Assembly (NCBI RefSeq): GCF_932294415.1
Contig: NC_065536.1
Location: 55,305,854 to 55,369,853 of the forward strand
Length of the DNA: 64,000 nucleotides
DNA from: Quercus robur
Lineage: Eukaryota > Streptophyta > Magnoliopsida > Fagales > Fagaceae
Direction of reading: 5' to 3'
The notes below the pieces were generated by a model that saw only the letters and a program-made list of their open reading frames with translations, did no database searches and was not told where the DNA came from. Made by a program: the position numbers and the translations under genes. This document shows, piece after piece, positions 1 through 13,505 of the stretch; position 1 is the first letter of the stretch, and the number at the start of each line of letters is the position of its first letter.

Positions 1-141
1 AACAAAAGTGAGATCAGATGTGAAAGCAGATATGGGCAGCATAAACTCAGCATGAAGATAATGATCCAATTTGATGAGCCATATGTGAAGACATACACCT
101 CTAAGGTCCAGAAAGCCATAGAAAACATTGACCAATTGGGT

Positions 142-270
142 GTTTAGTAATGCTATTTGAACAATAGTATTCGTTGTTTAAACAACATAACATGTATTTC
201 CACAACACTTTTTCACCTACACGTATTTCTACAACACTTAAACAATGTTACTAGAACAACATTACTAAAC
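142..270. mobile_element. Small hAT-like MITE in a GWD1 intron
   Basis: The ends GTTTAGTAATG (142-152) and CATTACTAAAC (260-270) are exact inverted repeats, and the match continues less perfectly inward. The size (~130 bp) and lack of coding capacity fit a MITE. It lies in the last GWD1 intron visible in the window. Superfamily assignment is inference from the type of ends. Confidence 0.55.
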
Positions 271-300
271 GGGCCTAAATGCTTATCATATGAGTAATAC

Positions 301-3300
301 CGTGGCTTCACATTGTAATTTTTATTCCATATGAGTTGCCTTGTAGCCATAAACCTCATCCACACCAAAATTCCTGCAAGACCCAATTCACCAGCATTTT
401 TGGCTTGATCTGTTAAGTCTGCTGCAATATTAAATCTGAGAGAAAGAACATATGAGTCATCAGTATATGAACAACTGAATCTGAAAATTCTTGGTGACAA
501 AGATATGAGTTAGAATACTATATCAGCAACAATATTTAATAAGATATTCTCTTTTATCTCTCCAAAGGATCTGTTAAAAGCATCCAGTGCTAGCTCTAAC
601 AAAACTAAAAGTGAAGTTTTTAGCAATGAACAATCAGAAAAGGGACTCCAAAAATTATGTTTATAGCTGAGTCAATTTGTTTTTGGAAAACATAAATGCA
701 CATTAATAAAATACAGAAGATATGATTTTTTTTTTTTTTTGGTGGGTGTGTGGGGGGGAGTTGGAGTTGGAGTTGGAGCTTCAATCAGCATGATACAAAA
801 GTCTAAATCTACCACTAGAAACTCTAAGCATACTTCAACGAAAATTATAGCAAAATGAATTTACTTAAGATCATAAAAAAGCACCTTGCCTCCAGCAGTA
901 AAGGCAAAAGCAGAAGCCGAAAACTGAAATGATGACATATATGGAAATCTGTCAGAGATTACTAACCGGTGCATAAAGGACTTCTGGGCCTCACTTTCCA
1001 TCTCTGCTATTTTATCCAGCAAAGACTTGGCAGTGCCTTTGCCATCACCATAATCCTTTAATGGGAAAAGTCCAGTCATTAAATCTGGAAAGGTAATCTA
1101 ATCTAAAGCAGAATGCAAAAAACAACCAAAAACAAATCTGGATAAGCCAATCATAAAAGATACTCCTTGCAATATGAAACAGAGAACAACCTTTTGGACT
1201 GGCTTGGGTCCAACACTGAATTCAATATAGAAGTCTGAGCCCTTGTTCTTTATCCAATTTCCACCAGAGACAATGACAAACGGCATCCCTTTGTAATTTT
1301 CATCTTCAATCTCAATTTCTATGGATTGGACCTGATAATATATTGGGATTAAGTAGATGTTGTCTACAGATCTTTTAAAAGTTGGACTTTAAAGATTCAA
1401 TATGTAAGGTGACAGGATTAAATCAATCATCTCTTAGCATACCTCATAAAGGGGATTGGCAGAAGAACTATTAGTAAGTTGTGTTTCAATGGCCTTGCTT
1501 AGAGAAACTGAACCAGGGGGTAATGCTGTTGGAGGTGGTACCTAAAAGATGGAAACATATTTTATCTTTGTAAGGCACATAAACTTGCCATTAGAAATTC
1601 AATAGAAACCATTATTATCATTTTGAATATCCACAACTTCTTGCAGACCAAGTTTGTGATCAACACATTCGAAATATTACCAACCACTCTCCAGCACTTT
1701 GCTTAGATAAGGCCCAGTGAAGGGTAACAGGTTCTTTGAAATCTGTAGCCAGATGCACCTTTGTCTTGCCCTCAGTCTTGGTTACAAGTACCTTAATAAT
1801 ATGCAAAGAAGATAAAAATTAGAATAATCCCCACAATTCCAGAAGAAAGAGATGTGAGGATGAAAATAACATCAGCAGCACATCTTTGTCTTACCAGAAG
1901 TTCCTTATCAGCAAGCTTGTAGATTTTCTTGTTCAGAACACGACCACCATCCTGTTCTTCCTTTGTCTTAGCAAAATTTTCCACTACTGTCAAGGCTTTT
2001 GGTTGGTTAGAGTCAGGTTCCTTTACAGACTCAGCCACATATTTAGTGATAAGCTGCGTGAAATCCCTTTTCTTGCGCTGAATCTTCCCAGGAGTAAAAT
2101 ACTTTTTGTGATGCAATTGCTTTGCAACCTTAGTTTGTATCTCTCCTTTGGCGATTTTCTTTCGTATCTCATCAAGAGAGGCACCTTTTTCTAGCTCAAA
2201 TTGCAACTCTTTTCTTGCTTCCTCAAATTCTCTCTGTTCATTAGAACATTATACCAATCAAGATCAAGTACAAGCAACAGCAAGGGATGCACTCATTAAA
2301 GATAGAAAGAAGTAGATGAGAAATCTATTAGCATCCACTAGCTATAATAGAAAGCTCTTTAAAATGAACAAAAAAAAAACCCAAAGAACCAATTAGCCTA
2401 ATGATATTTGAAATTTACAAGTTGTTGGTCTTGGGAATAGTTAGGTTTCCCTGCTTTCTCCCATCGTATAAAAGCTTGTATTTGTACAAGATCATCAGGT
2501 ATTTTCTTTGTTTCAGAAATAGGTGGCTCCCTCACTACACTACTATCATTCATTTTCATCAACCTTGCTCGGAGATCTTGTATGGAAGCACCCCTGGCTA
2601 CTTCCTCCAATAACTCAGTTCGAGCTGCTTCATATTCCACCTGTTAAAAAGTGCAAAATTTTGTTATGAGCAGACAAAACAAAAGACCCTGGCATATCAA
2701 GGCACCAAGTTTTTATGATATGGTGTCCTACATAAAGAGCTTTTGCTGGACTTTTGCGGGGCATTTATAGTAAATTGTTACTTATATAATAAGAGAAGGA
2801 CTCTAGGAAGTTGCAGAGATGTTTATCATATTCCCTTATCTGGAAATGGTCACTAAAACTTCTATAAATGCTACCTCCATGAAGACATGGAAAGAAAGGA
2901 ATGTTCAAGAAGAAATTTACATTATGTAAAAGCTGCACTTTTCTAGTTCTTATTTCTCCATCCACAAATAAATTCCTACTTTGCTCTAATCATTGTTTCA
3001 CTAGAAGCTAAAATAAGGCAAATAGGTACTGGGTAAGATTCAATTCTCATGCCAGTTTGGGGCATCCAATAGAGTTAGATACATTAGCTAAATACGCATA
3101 ACGTGAATAAGTATTAGGTATCCAAGACTAAATTTCTCCCTGGTAGAGAAAATTTGGTGGAGGACGTTGATGAGGTAAAGGAGGCATTGAGAATGATGAA
3201 AGTGAGAAAAGTCGTGGAATGGCTGAAATTCCCATTGAGGTTTGGAAGTTCTTGGGCAACATGGGTGTATGCTGGTTGACAAACCTATTCAATAAGATCT

Positions 3301-6154
3301 TAAGTGCTAACAAAATGCCTAGTGAGTGGAAAACATGTACTCTAATACCTATGCACAAGAACAATGGAGATATTCAAAATCATACAAATTACCATGGAAT
3401 TGAACTTATGAGTTATGAGCCACACTATGAAACTTTGGGCGAGAGTGATTGAACATAAGTTAAGACATGAAACAGTAATATTAGATAATCCATTTGATTT
3501 ATGCTAAGAAGGTCTACCATAGAAGCTATATTTTTACTTCGATGTCTAATAGAAACTATTGAGAGGCTTGTAAAGATCTTCATGAAGTTTTCATTGACCT
3601 ACAAAAAGAAATTTTAGGGTCCCTAAAGAGATTATGTGGCAAGTTTTGTAGAGCATATGAAGCTGATTAAGGATATGTAAGACAAAGTTGTAACTAGTGT
3701 GAGAATAAGTGAAAGCATCACAAGTAAATTTCCCATCACTATATTTTTGTATCAAGAATCAACATTACGTCCATATCTCTTTGAACTAGTGATGGATGAA
3801 CTCACTAAATTGAAACAAGAGTAAGTCTTTTGGGTGTATGCTTTTTGCAGATGATATAGTTTTAGTGAATGAAACTAGATGTGGAATTAAAGTTAAGTTA
3901 GAAATGCGGTGAGATGCTTTAGATTCTAAAGGCTTTCGGTTAGGCAAGACTAAAACAGAGTACATGATATAAGTTTACTAAAGGTAGCTCTTTTTCTTAT
4001 TTCTAACAAATTTTTTTCATTACTAATCAAAAAAAGAAAAGAAAAAAAGTAGACAAAGATGAATGGACTGTTATTGTTGTTGTTGATGATGAGGGCTCTT
4101 ATCCAAAACATAAATTTTGTAATATATTTAGTGTATCTTCTACTAGAATAAAGAAAATCTAAATAAAATTACCAATCATTAAAACCTTTATGCAAATATT
4201 TAACAATGAAGATGAAAAATACCGAATGCAGAATCAAAAGTTAAACTAGATACCGACTGTACTCTATTCAAGAAGGTGGCTAGGAGGGGAGAGAGAGAGA
4301 GAGAGAAGAATAGTTGTTGAAACAGTGTGCTATTGATTATTGTTACATGTGGCTTGAATGATTCTGTATAGTTGCACCAATAAGCTAATCACAGAATCAT
4401 ACCCCTGGAAAGCTAGTCACTCCCAGACGACTAAGTAATTTATTTGATTTGAATTAACTCTGCATACAAAACTTTGAACAACTTACTGACTTTGTTGGCC
4501 ATGCTTAGTTCTTTAACACCCATACACTCAATTTTTGGGTTTTGCACAACATGATTTAGAGAATAAGGGATTCTCATGGTGTGCTAGTGGCAGGAGAGGG
4601 TTTTTAGGTGTTTTTGGGATTTGGATTTTTAGAGAGTTTAGTACCACTATTGTAACCTCCATATCTTTCTAGTGAGACTTCTTCCTCGGCGCCACCCGTT
4701 GATATAGGCCTGAGGTTGAACCACCAGCCTCACATAAAGTTTGTGTACTGTTCCGTGTGTAATTGATTATCTATATTCTGTTTCTATTTCACATAAACCT
4801 ATTATAATAAATTAAACTCACAAAAAATTGGTAAGATAGATTCCACTATGTCAACAATTATTCATGTTGAAGTCACAGAATTAAAGCAGCACTTTCACTT
4901 GCCTTCTCTTGCTCTGGAGTATACATTTGTTTACCCTTTCTTTCCCACCTCAAAAAAGCTTGAATTTGAACAAGATCTTCAGGAACTGAAACATCTGGAT
5001 TTAATTTCTCTCCCTTATGTATTTCAACATGAAAGTTCTGACCATCATTTTTAAACCTGAGGAAAGAAAAATTCACAAGGACAAAAGCACATAAATTTTA
5101 ACTATCTTATTTTAAAGTTGCTAAACAAAGCACAAATAAAAATAATGAAAGCTCACCATTTATTATGGGCTTCATCAAATATAAGAAACTCTATAGCTTG
5201 TATTCTAGGATCATTAATTTCTATTTTAAGGAAGGAATTTGAGCCAGACTGTAGAAAAAACAATAAATTAATTAATTAAAATATATTTAAACTAGCCAAA
5301 AGAGTACCAATGTTCAGTCATATGATAGAATTCTATGACGAAATTTGCTGCTGCTGCTCTCAGGAACTTACTTTCACAAAAGGAGTTCTAAGGGCTCTGT
5401 TCTTGTATAACTTTGTTCCATCTGGGTGATGAGAAGGAAGTACCCATTTTCTAAAAGTAGGAAAAAAAGGACATAAGGAAAGAAGTCTCAAATCTAGGTA
5501 GTATTTGATCCATATGGGAACTTGAGATGAAAACAATTAAGTTCAAATTACAGTTGAACTTACTCCTTTCTATCATGTATAAGACCCCAGTGAAGAAGCA
5601 AAGAGTCACTACTATATGAAACTTGAATATCTACTTGTGTGGCAGCCCCTGGAGCAGGAGTGCTAACACCAACCTGCTCAGTTAAAAGAGTGAAGCCTGT
5701 TAGTATGACTTTCTCCTGCATCATATAGATACCTTGTATCAACTCAGCAAAAGCTTTTCCAAGTATCTGGGGTCAGCTTCATACCTGCAATTCTATATTT
5801 CCTTCAAGGTTGAATTTTCCTGCAAGCTGCGATGAAGGAAAAAGCAAAAGTTGGTAGACATAATTACGTGTCCAGAACAAAAATTTTCAAATACATGCAG
5901 AAAAATTACTCATTTATCAATTCCATTTGTCTAATACTGAGTATTATTTGGGTAATGCTTGGATCAAAGTTTGACTCAGCCTTGTTTGCATATTTTAAAT
6001 ATGCAATAAACAAGCCATATATACAAAGAGATTAGAAGCATACCTTTTGACACTAGTGGGTTACTAAAATAAAAAAATGGAAAATCAAAATTATTTAGAA
6101 TTTAGAAGAACTAGTAAGCCCCATTTATGAAGAACTATGTTTAAGATGAGATTT

Positions 6155-6191
<37 letters not shown>

Positions 6192-7559
6192 TGGTGGTGG
6201 TGATTTGGGTGGGTGTTTTTTTGGGGGGGGGGGGGGGGGGGGGTGTGGTTGAGCACTAGCGCTAATACATATATCCATGGACTCAAAACATATCTCAATC
6301 TTAACATTTCACTATGAAGCTAACGAGGACTAGAAATATACACTAGGATTATAATACTTAAAAAAAAAAAAAAATTAAAAAGCATCATTAATTTCCTAAC
6401 TTGTATGCCCAAATATAGGTATCTGAAACTCATGAGATAGCTGGATAACGTCTTTAACTATCTGTCTTCCTCTCCAACATGAGCGAGTGGCTTCTTCAAA
6501 ATATGATCAGCAGCACTGGAGTCATTAGCCATAGACGCAGTTCATCTCTTCAAGTTCTTTGCTTCCAGCAATCTATTACCGAGTTAACGATCCAAAAGTT
6601 CATGGATTGCCACTAAAAGATAATCCCCAGCCCAAGTAAAGGTAAATGAGACCGTACCTGGTGAACCCTGGTCTCTAAACACAACCCCTCAACCCCCTCT
6701 CATTCCAAACATACACATATCAATATTATGTAAAACCCAAGTGCCCAAAGGAGGGGAGGCATTAAGAACCTAATGTTAAGGGATATCAATGTCCAATCCA
6801 TTAATTATTAGTCAAGGTTGACTGCATCATCCCAATCCAAGTTCATTTTAGCTCTTCGGGGGTTTACACTAAAGATGTATGCCTTTAAAGCCGAACCACG
6901 TTAACCTCTTATATTCTTTCTCTCTCGTCTTCTCTTTACTTCTGGATATTTTCTTATTCTAACATTATATCAGAGCTACGCCTCGTCTTTTCTAAAACCT
7001 GAAAGTATAAAACCAACATTGCTATTCCAGCTGCCATAATTCTCAGTTCGTAGCACATTCGTCCAACCCCACCACACCAAAAAGCTTCTTCTAACGACAT
7101 GCGAAAATAAAGTATTTTTCCAGTTTATTGATTTTTCACAATGTTATTCTAATGAATCAAATACCATACTCTATCAAAATCTACTTCAAGGCAAGCAAAT
7201 TTACATACCGGGTCTTCCTACACATTCAACATCTTAAAACAGAAAGGATAAGCAACCATTTTCAGCAAGTGAATGATTACCTCAGAAGCTGGATCCATGG
7301 CTAATACAGCACGGGGAACAACTGTGACAGGACACCGTGTTCCTGATGCTAACTTCGACTTCCGCACACTCAGATTGTTCCCGAAAAATTTCCTGGATAG
7401 TGGCGATTTCCTTGAATGCGCTGCTGATTGGTTCCCACACACAGCTTGGAACAAAGTGTTTGCAGGAATGCCAGAAGAATTGAGTTTTCTTTGAGGTTCC
7501 AGAAGTGGGGGACGAAGCAAACTCTGCTGGAGTATATTATGGCCTAAGGTATTACTCAT
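301..7559 (-). CDS. GWD1: Alpha-glucan, water dikinase 1, chloroplastic (5' part, partial)
   Basis: This enzyme phosphorylates starch glucan chains at C6 in plastids, opening the granule surface for degradation. Exons read right to left with consensus splice sites: 7281-7582 (ATG at 7559), 5785-5826, 5564-5673, 5372-5450, 5157-5248, 4903-5056, 2419-2640, 1895-2233, 1681-1791, 1443-1541, 1191-1331, 967-1055, 301-435. The first ~77 residues are basic and Ser-rich, fitting a plastid transit peptide ending near PRAVLAMDP. Two CBM45-type starch-binding modules follow: the first around DSLLLHWG and EFLIFDEAHNKW, the second around VTLHWALS and PFVIVSGGNWIKN. A Glu/Lys-rich linker lies between, then the conserved GDGKGTAKSLLDKIAEMESE and ILVWMRFMATRQL stretches. 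The phosphohistidine and nucleotide-binding domains lie off the left edge. The intron after exon 4903-5056 starts with GC instead of GT. Frames join cleanly and I see no disabling change. Recognition is from family knowledge. Confidence 0.93.
3140..3985 (+). mobile_element. LINE reverse-transcriptase relic inside a GWD1 intron
   Basis: Plus-strand reading frames, broken by stops and frameshifts, give the plant LINE RT series: a region like EVKEAL.RM, then EIPIEVWKFLG, LFNKILSANKMPSEW, LIPMHKNNGDIQNHTNY, a degenerate FIDLEKAYD region, ELVMDELT and finally the catalytic-site block FADDIVLVNETR followed by DSKGFRLGKTKTEYM. It is antisense to GWD1, in the 2.2-kb intron between exons 4903-5056 and 2419-2640. 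Many stops show it is long dead. No poly(A) tail or target duplication was found. Confidence 0.85.
6152..6243. repeat. Adjacent poly-T and poly-G runs
   Basis: About 35 T are followed by a GTGGTGG stretch and then an uninterrupted run of about 22 G, within a GWD1 intron. On the coding strand this is a C-run then an A-run. The G-run can form a quadruplex, and its length is unreliable in any assembly. Confidence 0.8.
6774..6980 (+). mobile_element. Remnant LTR with tRNA-Met-type primer-binding site
   Basis: Sequence starting TGTTAAGGGATATCAATG and ending TTCTAACA at 6964 looks like a short Copia/TRIM-type LTR. Directly after it comes TTATATCAGAGC, one or two changes from the TGGTATCAGAGC site complementary to initiator tRNA-Met. 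No second LTR was found, so this is a 5' remnant in a GWD1 intron. Assignment rests on the LTR end plus PBS pairing. Confidence 0.45.
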
Positions 7560-8590
7560 ATTCGTTGATACACTCCTTAGTTCTGAAGAAAAGAAATCCA
7601 AGAATCAGACTACAGTAAGAAACAAAATTTTCACAAAAAAGGAGCAAATTATGCAAAGCTGAAGTTGAAGTACTCATACGAATGGATCAGACAATCTCAT
7701 TACTTTTTCTAATATCATGAATATTAATTTGAAAATTCACCTATTCTAAGCTCTAATTCTCTGTTTGGTTACTAAGAAAAACAGTGGAAAACAAAAGCAA
7801 AGAAAATCAAAATATCATTCCCATGCAAATTATTCGTATTACGTTCAGTTGAATCAGAGCCATAGGTTTTCTCTAATCCAAATGCAAAATCCAATTCTTT
7901 TTTTTATTTTGATTTCGTTCTACATTTTCTCAGTAACCAAACGGAGCATGAATGAAAAATAAAAACCATAAAAAATAGTAACAATTTGAACATTCTATTT
8001 CTACTCGATAATTTTCCACAGAGAAATCCTAGAATTCTTGAAAAAAAGTGAGAGTAAGAAACAATAAATTAAAAAAAGAAAAAAAAAAGAAAAAAAGTGA
8101 GCAGAGCTGAAGCTTAGGTACTGTTACAGTCAGTTACACATTCTAAACAAGATAAGAATGGATCAGACAATCTCTTTAATATCATGAATATAAATTTGAA
8201 AATTTACCTATTCTGAGCTCTAATTCTCTGTTCGGTTACTATGAAAAGCAGAGAAAATCAAACTATCATTCTCACGAAAATTATTCGTGTTACACTCAGT
8301 TGAATCAGAGCCATAAGTTTTCTCTAATCCGAATGCAAAAATCCAACTCTTTTTTCTTTTCATTTCTTTCTACATTTTCTCAGCAACCAAACGGAGCATG
8401 AATGAAAAACAAAAACCGTCAAAAATAGTAACAATTTGAACATTTTTCTATCTACTCGATAATCTTCCACATAGAAACGCTAGAATTCTTGAAAACAAGT
8501 TCAAACTAGATCAAGATTATGACAAAATCAGTATCCAGAAATTGATCAAACTTCTTTAAAAAGCAACACAGATTGAGTTTCCAAACGTAC

Positions 8591-8700
8591 CTTTGAACTC
8601 GATTTGAAGCTCTCCGAATTGTAGAGAATATAGGATTAGATCTTAGAATCAAAGAAAATTGTGTAGCACTAGAGAGAGCTCGAAGTATTGGAGGTTTTTA
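8591..8700 (-). other. GWD1: GWD1 5'-UTR exon and promoter-proximal region
   Basis: A consensus donor (GTACGT on the minus strand) ends a non-coding exon at 8591. The matching acceptor precedes the ATG exon at 7582, giving a ~1 kb intron in the 5' UTR. The upstream side (8700-8760) has CT-rich sequence and no convincing TATA box, which would suit a broadly expressed gene. The exact transcription start is unknown. Confidence 0.5.
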
Positions 8701-8900
8701 TTTCTCTCACTCACTCGGTCTCGGTGGCTCTGCCTCTGAGATGAAGAAGTTCTTTTAAAATGAAATGAATGAAGAGCAGAATTACATAGAGTGACATGGC
8801 GTTATATCACCTAAGCTGGACGCTTGGCGTGGTTTCATTGGGCCACGTAGACGGAAAAGTTCGGGAATTGGAGCTTGTCACGTGCGAGCGAGAGATGGTA

Positions 8901-10511
8901 GGAAAAAAGAAAAGCATGGGCTGAGCGAAAGAAGCCGTGGGGTCCGTGAAAATAGAAGACCTTTGATATTTAAAAAATTGTGGTTGTTAATTGCCCATGG
9001 GCTTTATTTGAATTTTCAGTATTACCCCTATGTCTTTGATACTTGTAGGATTTTTTATTTTTATTTTTTACTTTTTACTTTTTACTTTTTAAGTTTTAAA
9101 GTGTACGTGTGACATTAAATTTTAGATTTATGATTCAATCATAAATTTTTTTTATCAATTGTGATAATTTGAACCACTTCTTTTTTGCTTTTCTTGTTTC
9201 TCCGATATTCTATACATATATTTTTTCATTTTTCCGCCCCCTTTTGGCTACATATTTTATGGGACCAGCTCTAAAAAGACGTAGAAACAAAGAATGTTAA
9301 CATCTTAATTCTTAACATCAATTGACAATTGCTCAACTGAGCAATCAATAGTTCTAACTTCTAAGTTCATTCAAAGTCCTCACTCCTCACGCATTACATA
9401 TTCAAAATTCAAGCTCAACTAAGTAATCAATTCTCAATTCCTTCTCAAAAAAACTAAGTAATCAATTCTTCTACAATTAGAAAATAATAATAATAATAAT
9501 CAATTACGGCAAGTTTGTCATAGGTTCTCAAATTACTAGTGAGTTTGACAATCAAGTTTTTCGGTAGTTTATTTGTTAAAAAGTGGGGCAAAAATAAATA
9601 AATTTGTTTTCTTTTAAAAAAAAAACTGATTTATTTTTTTAATAAAGTGTGAGACAAAAAGCATATTTAAGCAAAAAAACTATCTAAGAAAAAGTTTTGA
9701 AAAAAACAATTATTACAACACTAGTGTTTAGAAGTGACATTTAAAATACTGAATTTGATTTTGTCATGTATGATTTTGAAAAGGTGATGCACATGTGGAG
9801 CTCGGTAATGTAAAATGAATTTCATTTTGCAAATAAAATTAAAAAGATATGATTTTACACCATTGTATTAGTTTTCTCTTCCTTTCTCACATCATTTTCA
9901 ATTTAAATCATATTACATAATCTAATTTTTTTTTAGAGATAGTTTTAGCGTATGTCACCCGCTCTTAATGATTGTTTTTTATCATTAGACTAAGACATCA
10001 ATTAATTTTTGATATAGAAATCTCATATTTCTTATTCGACTTACCAGTTGAATTAATTAGAACTCGCAGCAGAATTTATAACTTGAATGGCTATATATGC
10101 CCGGTTTCACAATTGCTAGATATATAACAATCTTAGCTTTAAGGGAATATTTCATGGGACAGTGTGAATCTCATATATTAGGAAAGGGAAGTAACATAAG
10201 ACCGTCCTATTATATAATTTTCCAGAGCCAAACAACTAGCATCAATGTCATTTGCCCATTTCTGTAAATACATTGTTTTCTATCAGATTTTTGCGTGAAT
10301 TTGCTGTATCAGATTTTTTTTTTTTTTGCTGAATTTGCTGTATCAGATTTAGATGCATTTCCATTGTACTCATTGATGGATCCAAGGTGCAATAGATTCT
10401 TGCTAAATCTAATCATTTTATATGTATAATAAGGGAGGTCGGTCATAAATATCTTTCTTTTTTTTTTTTTTTTTTTTTGGTATCGGTCATAAATATCTTC
10501 CTATCCTGATC

Positions 10512-10589
<78 letters not shown>

Positions 10590-12116
10590 CATTCACTTTT
10601 ATTCGTTTATAAAGAAAAATATATAAAGAGTATTTGTTCCTTTAGACTTATTTTCATCCAAAATATATCACTTTTTAGATTCACACATTCAAGATTCAGT
10701 TATTATTTTGATTACACAATAAATTAAATAAGCTATAGAAAATAAATTCATCTAACGCACACTAACAAATTTGATTGAAATAATAATAAATCTATGGCTC
10801 GGACAAATAGCTCTGGAATTATTTAGAAAATGCATGCACCCATGTCAGTCCAAGGATAACGAAAGGGATCGCTGAAAATCTACAACCGTTCAAAAGGTCT
10901 CACGAATTATAAAACAAATTTAAGTCGATGAAAGAAACAAAAGGGACTACGTACGAGTAGTGTCTGGCCACATGAAAATGCGCACAAAATTTCGCTTACC
11001 CAACCACGCAAGCAATACTTTATCGCTTTTGGCCTGGCTGGTAGTCTTTTTCTTCCAACAATATATATAGCATGTGGAATTTGAGTATCATCTAGATTTT
11101 TCTCCTGGACAATTTTTCATGGATTATCTTAGCCATTAGATGATAGATCATAAGCATCATCAAAGCCTATTTTGGGGCTTTTGGGGGTCGCATCAGATTG
11201 TGAGAGACAGCTCACATGCATAGAAAAGAAGGCGACAAAATAGATATGAAGAATGAAAGTCATTCACACAAAAAACACTGATTTCAGTTGTGTGTCTCTT
11301 ATACATAGTGTGTTCCTATCATCAAAAAATAAATAAAAATAAATAAAAAATTTAAAGTTGCCTTGTGTGAACTGTGAAAGCCATTTTATTCCAAGTTAAT
11401 TCAGCTGCTTTGAGAAACTTTGCCACCCAGTCGTTCAGTTTCTTTTTCTTTTTCTTTTTCCTCTTTTTCTTCTTTTAATTTGTTTATTTTCTTTTCTTGC
11501 TTTGATTCTTTTCTTTGGAATAGTTGGTAAGCACGAAAATAGGTTCGTCGGTAAACTTTTCTTTAAAGTAGGCCGCACCTTAGCTACTAATTTGCTTAAA
11601 TCATTGAGCAAATAGTACGTGAATAGACGCAAGAGGTTATTTTATGAGTGTGTGTTATATACAAGAGCATGTATTGAGTCTCATATTAGATCTGTACGTA
11701 TTTATTCAATTTGGACCATGATGAGTCTTAAACATTGTTTCAGCGATAGGAAAATGATGAGCCTTAGTTGTAGTTTGATTAATTTGTTTGAATATAATAC
11801 AGATGTTACTATTGTTTTCTTCAAATTGTAATAATTCTTTTAGATATGGTGCAAAAATGATGTGACTAAACTTTATCTCAATTTTTGATTGTACGAAGCT
11901 TGTCAAACTCTATCTTAAAATTGAAATTATGAAAAAAAGGGAGAAAATATAACAGAAGAAAAGGACATCATGGAGAGGCAACAAAAGCAACTTCTAACAT
12001 CCAAGTTCAAGAAGAACTAATTTAATCCAAAACTAATTCCCAAAATGAAATAAAAAAACATTAGGCCAAAATATATTATTGGTCCCTAAAGTTTGCAAAG
12101 CAAATGTTTTTTGTCA
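8901..12116. other. AT-rich spacer without a recognisable gene
   Basis: Short low-complexity reading frames only. It contains a long (CT)n-(TA)n microsatellite at about 10509-10575, several T-runs, and a degenerate piece at 9945-10080. That piece resembles 61080-61200: both share text like TGATATAGAAATCTCATATT and a 'stem' around CTTATTC..ACC. I see no conserved protein motif. Confidence 0.6.
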
Positions 12117-12276
12117 TTTTTTTTTTACAAGATAGAAATTCTACTCTAGTCTAATCTAAGTGTATATGTGTGTGAAACCCCCTCCTGGAAACTTAAATCT
12201 CGACCCTTATCCCTTACATCCCACAAGTACTTATACTTATAGAGTAACCATTGCGTTAAGAGTGCGCAGTGGTTCC
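12117..12276 (-). mobile_element. tRNA-derived SINE
   Basis: Read on the minus strand it starts GGAACCACTGCGC. It has an A-box-like segment (CGCAATGGTTACTC) and a B-box-like GGGTCGAGATTTAAG, then a short body ending TTCTATCTTGT plus a run of about ten A. That order (pol III boxes, short body, A-tail) is typical of plant tRNA-derived SINEs. A target duplication could not be fixed by eye. Confidence 0.55.
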
Positions 12277-13160
12277 TTCTTGTTTAAAGTGAGTGCTATT
12301 AGTTTTTCCATTAAATGCAATTAATCTAAATACTTACGTAAGTTCCTAACATAACAAATGACATGGCAATTTTTAATTAAAAACTTACACTGCTTGTTTG
12401 CTGTAAATGTTTTGTCTATCCAAGTAAATTGTAATAAAAGTTTGATCTCACTTTAGTAGTACGTGGAATAGCATTGTTATCTCTTCTGAAGAGATAGTGT
12501 GAAAGAAACAGTTAAAAAACCAAGTGGAAAGTGAACTTATAATGTCTAGGTAGAAGCAGGGACGAAAAACTAAAAACTACAAAATAAAAAATAAATATAG
12601 ACTGAAAGCCTAAATTACAATTCTCAAATTTTTACCCTAACCTCACTCTTCCTCCACTCAACCTCATCAACGCCTCCAACCTTCATCACTGCTGCTGCTG
12701 TTCTGCTCCTTCTCAGTATTGCTACTGCTGCTCCTCCTCAAATCCGGACGGTTGTTGCTGCTACTCCTCCTCAGATCCTTTGCTATATTGCTCTGCCTTA
12801 GCCGATTAGCCCTCTGCCCTTTGCCCTCTGAGTTTTGTTTTGTTTTTTTTTTTTTTTTTTTTTTTAATTTTTAATTTTTAATTTTTAATTTTTATTTTTA
12901 TTATTATTTGTTTTTTATGAACTGTGGTGTTTGACTGTTGTGTTTGTGGCTTTTTAAGTGGTGTGTTATGTCTCTCAACCACTTTGTAATTGTGGCTTTT
13001 GTGTGGACCGGTTTCAGTGTTTGTAAATTGTAACTTTTTTTTTTGGTTTTACTATTGTCTGTAAAGAAATAAAGGGGGACCACTGGGATAAGGATGTGAC
13101 TAGTTTTGTGAATATATGAGACTACTGTTTGGTAAGTCATTAGTGGCTTTTTTTTAGACC

Positions 13161-13505
13161 AATTGACCTTTTTTTTTTTTTGGGTAGAATACGGAATAAC
13201 ATTAAAACTAAGAAACAAAACCAAGATCAAAACACTGTCTGTTACTATACAGACCACGGCTATCAGCCTCTAGAACAGAAATAAGGTCCACAGGCGGACC
13301 AGTCCACAACACAAAATCAGAATCTAAGCTCAGCCCGAAACTTGCAAGCCAGTCTGCACTTTTGTTTGCTTCCCTATAGACATGTCTAATAGTTGCTTGG
13401 GGGATTTGGTTCATCAAGAGCTTACAGTCCTCCATAATTGAAGACACAATAGTGTTAGCTGCAGATTGGTGAGTAAATGCATCAACTATGGCACTTGCAT
13501 AATTA
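13161..13505 (-). mobile_element. 5'-truncated LINE: RNase H C-terminus plus poly(A) tail
   Basis: The minus strand reads ...IVDAFTHQSAAN, IMEDCKLLMNQIP, IRHVYREANKSADWLA, QCFDLGFVS and stop. This is the end of the RNase H-type domain (RVT_3) found in plant L1-like elements and related putative ribonuclease H proteins. An A-run follows on the same strand (T-run at 13167-13179). 5' truncation and a poly(A) tail fit target-primed insertion. The surviving frame is open, suggesting a fairly recent event. Confidence 0.75.

Noticed and set aside
6125..6307. 60-codon ORF with poly-Lys and poly-Pro
   Set aside because: Translation of the poly-T/poly-G run in a GWD1 intron.
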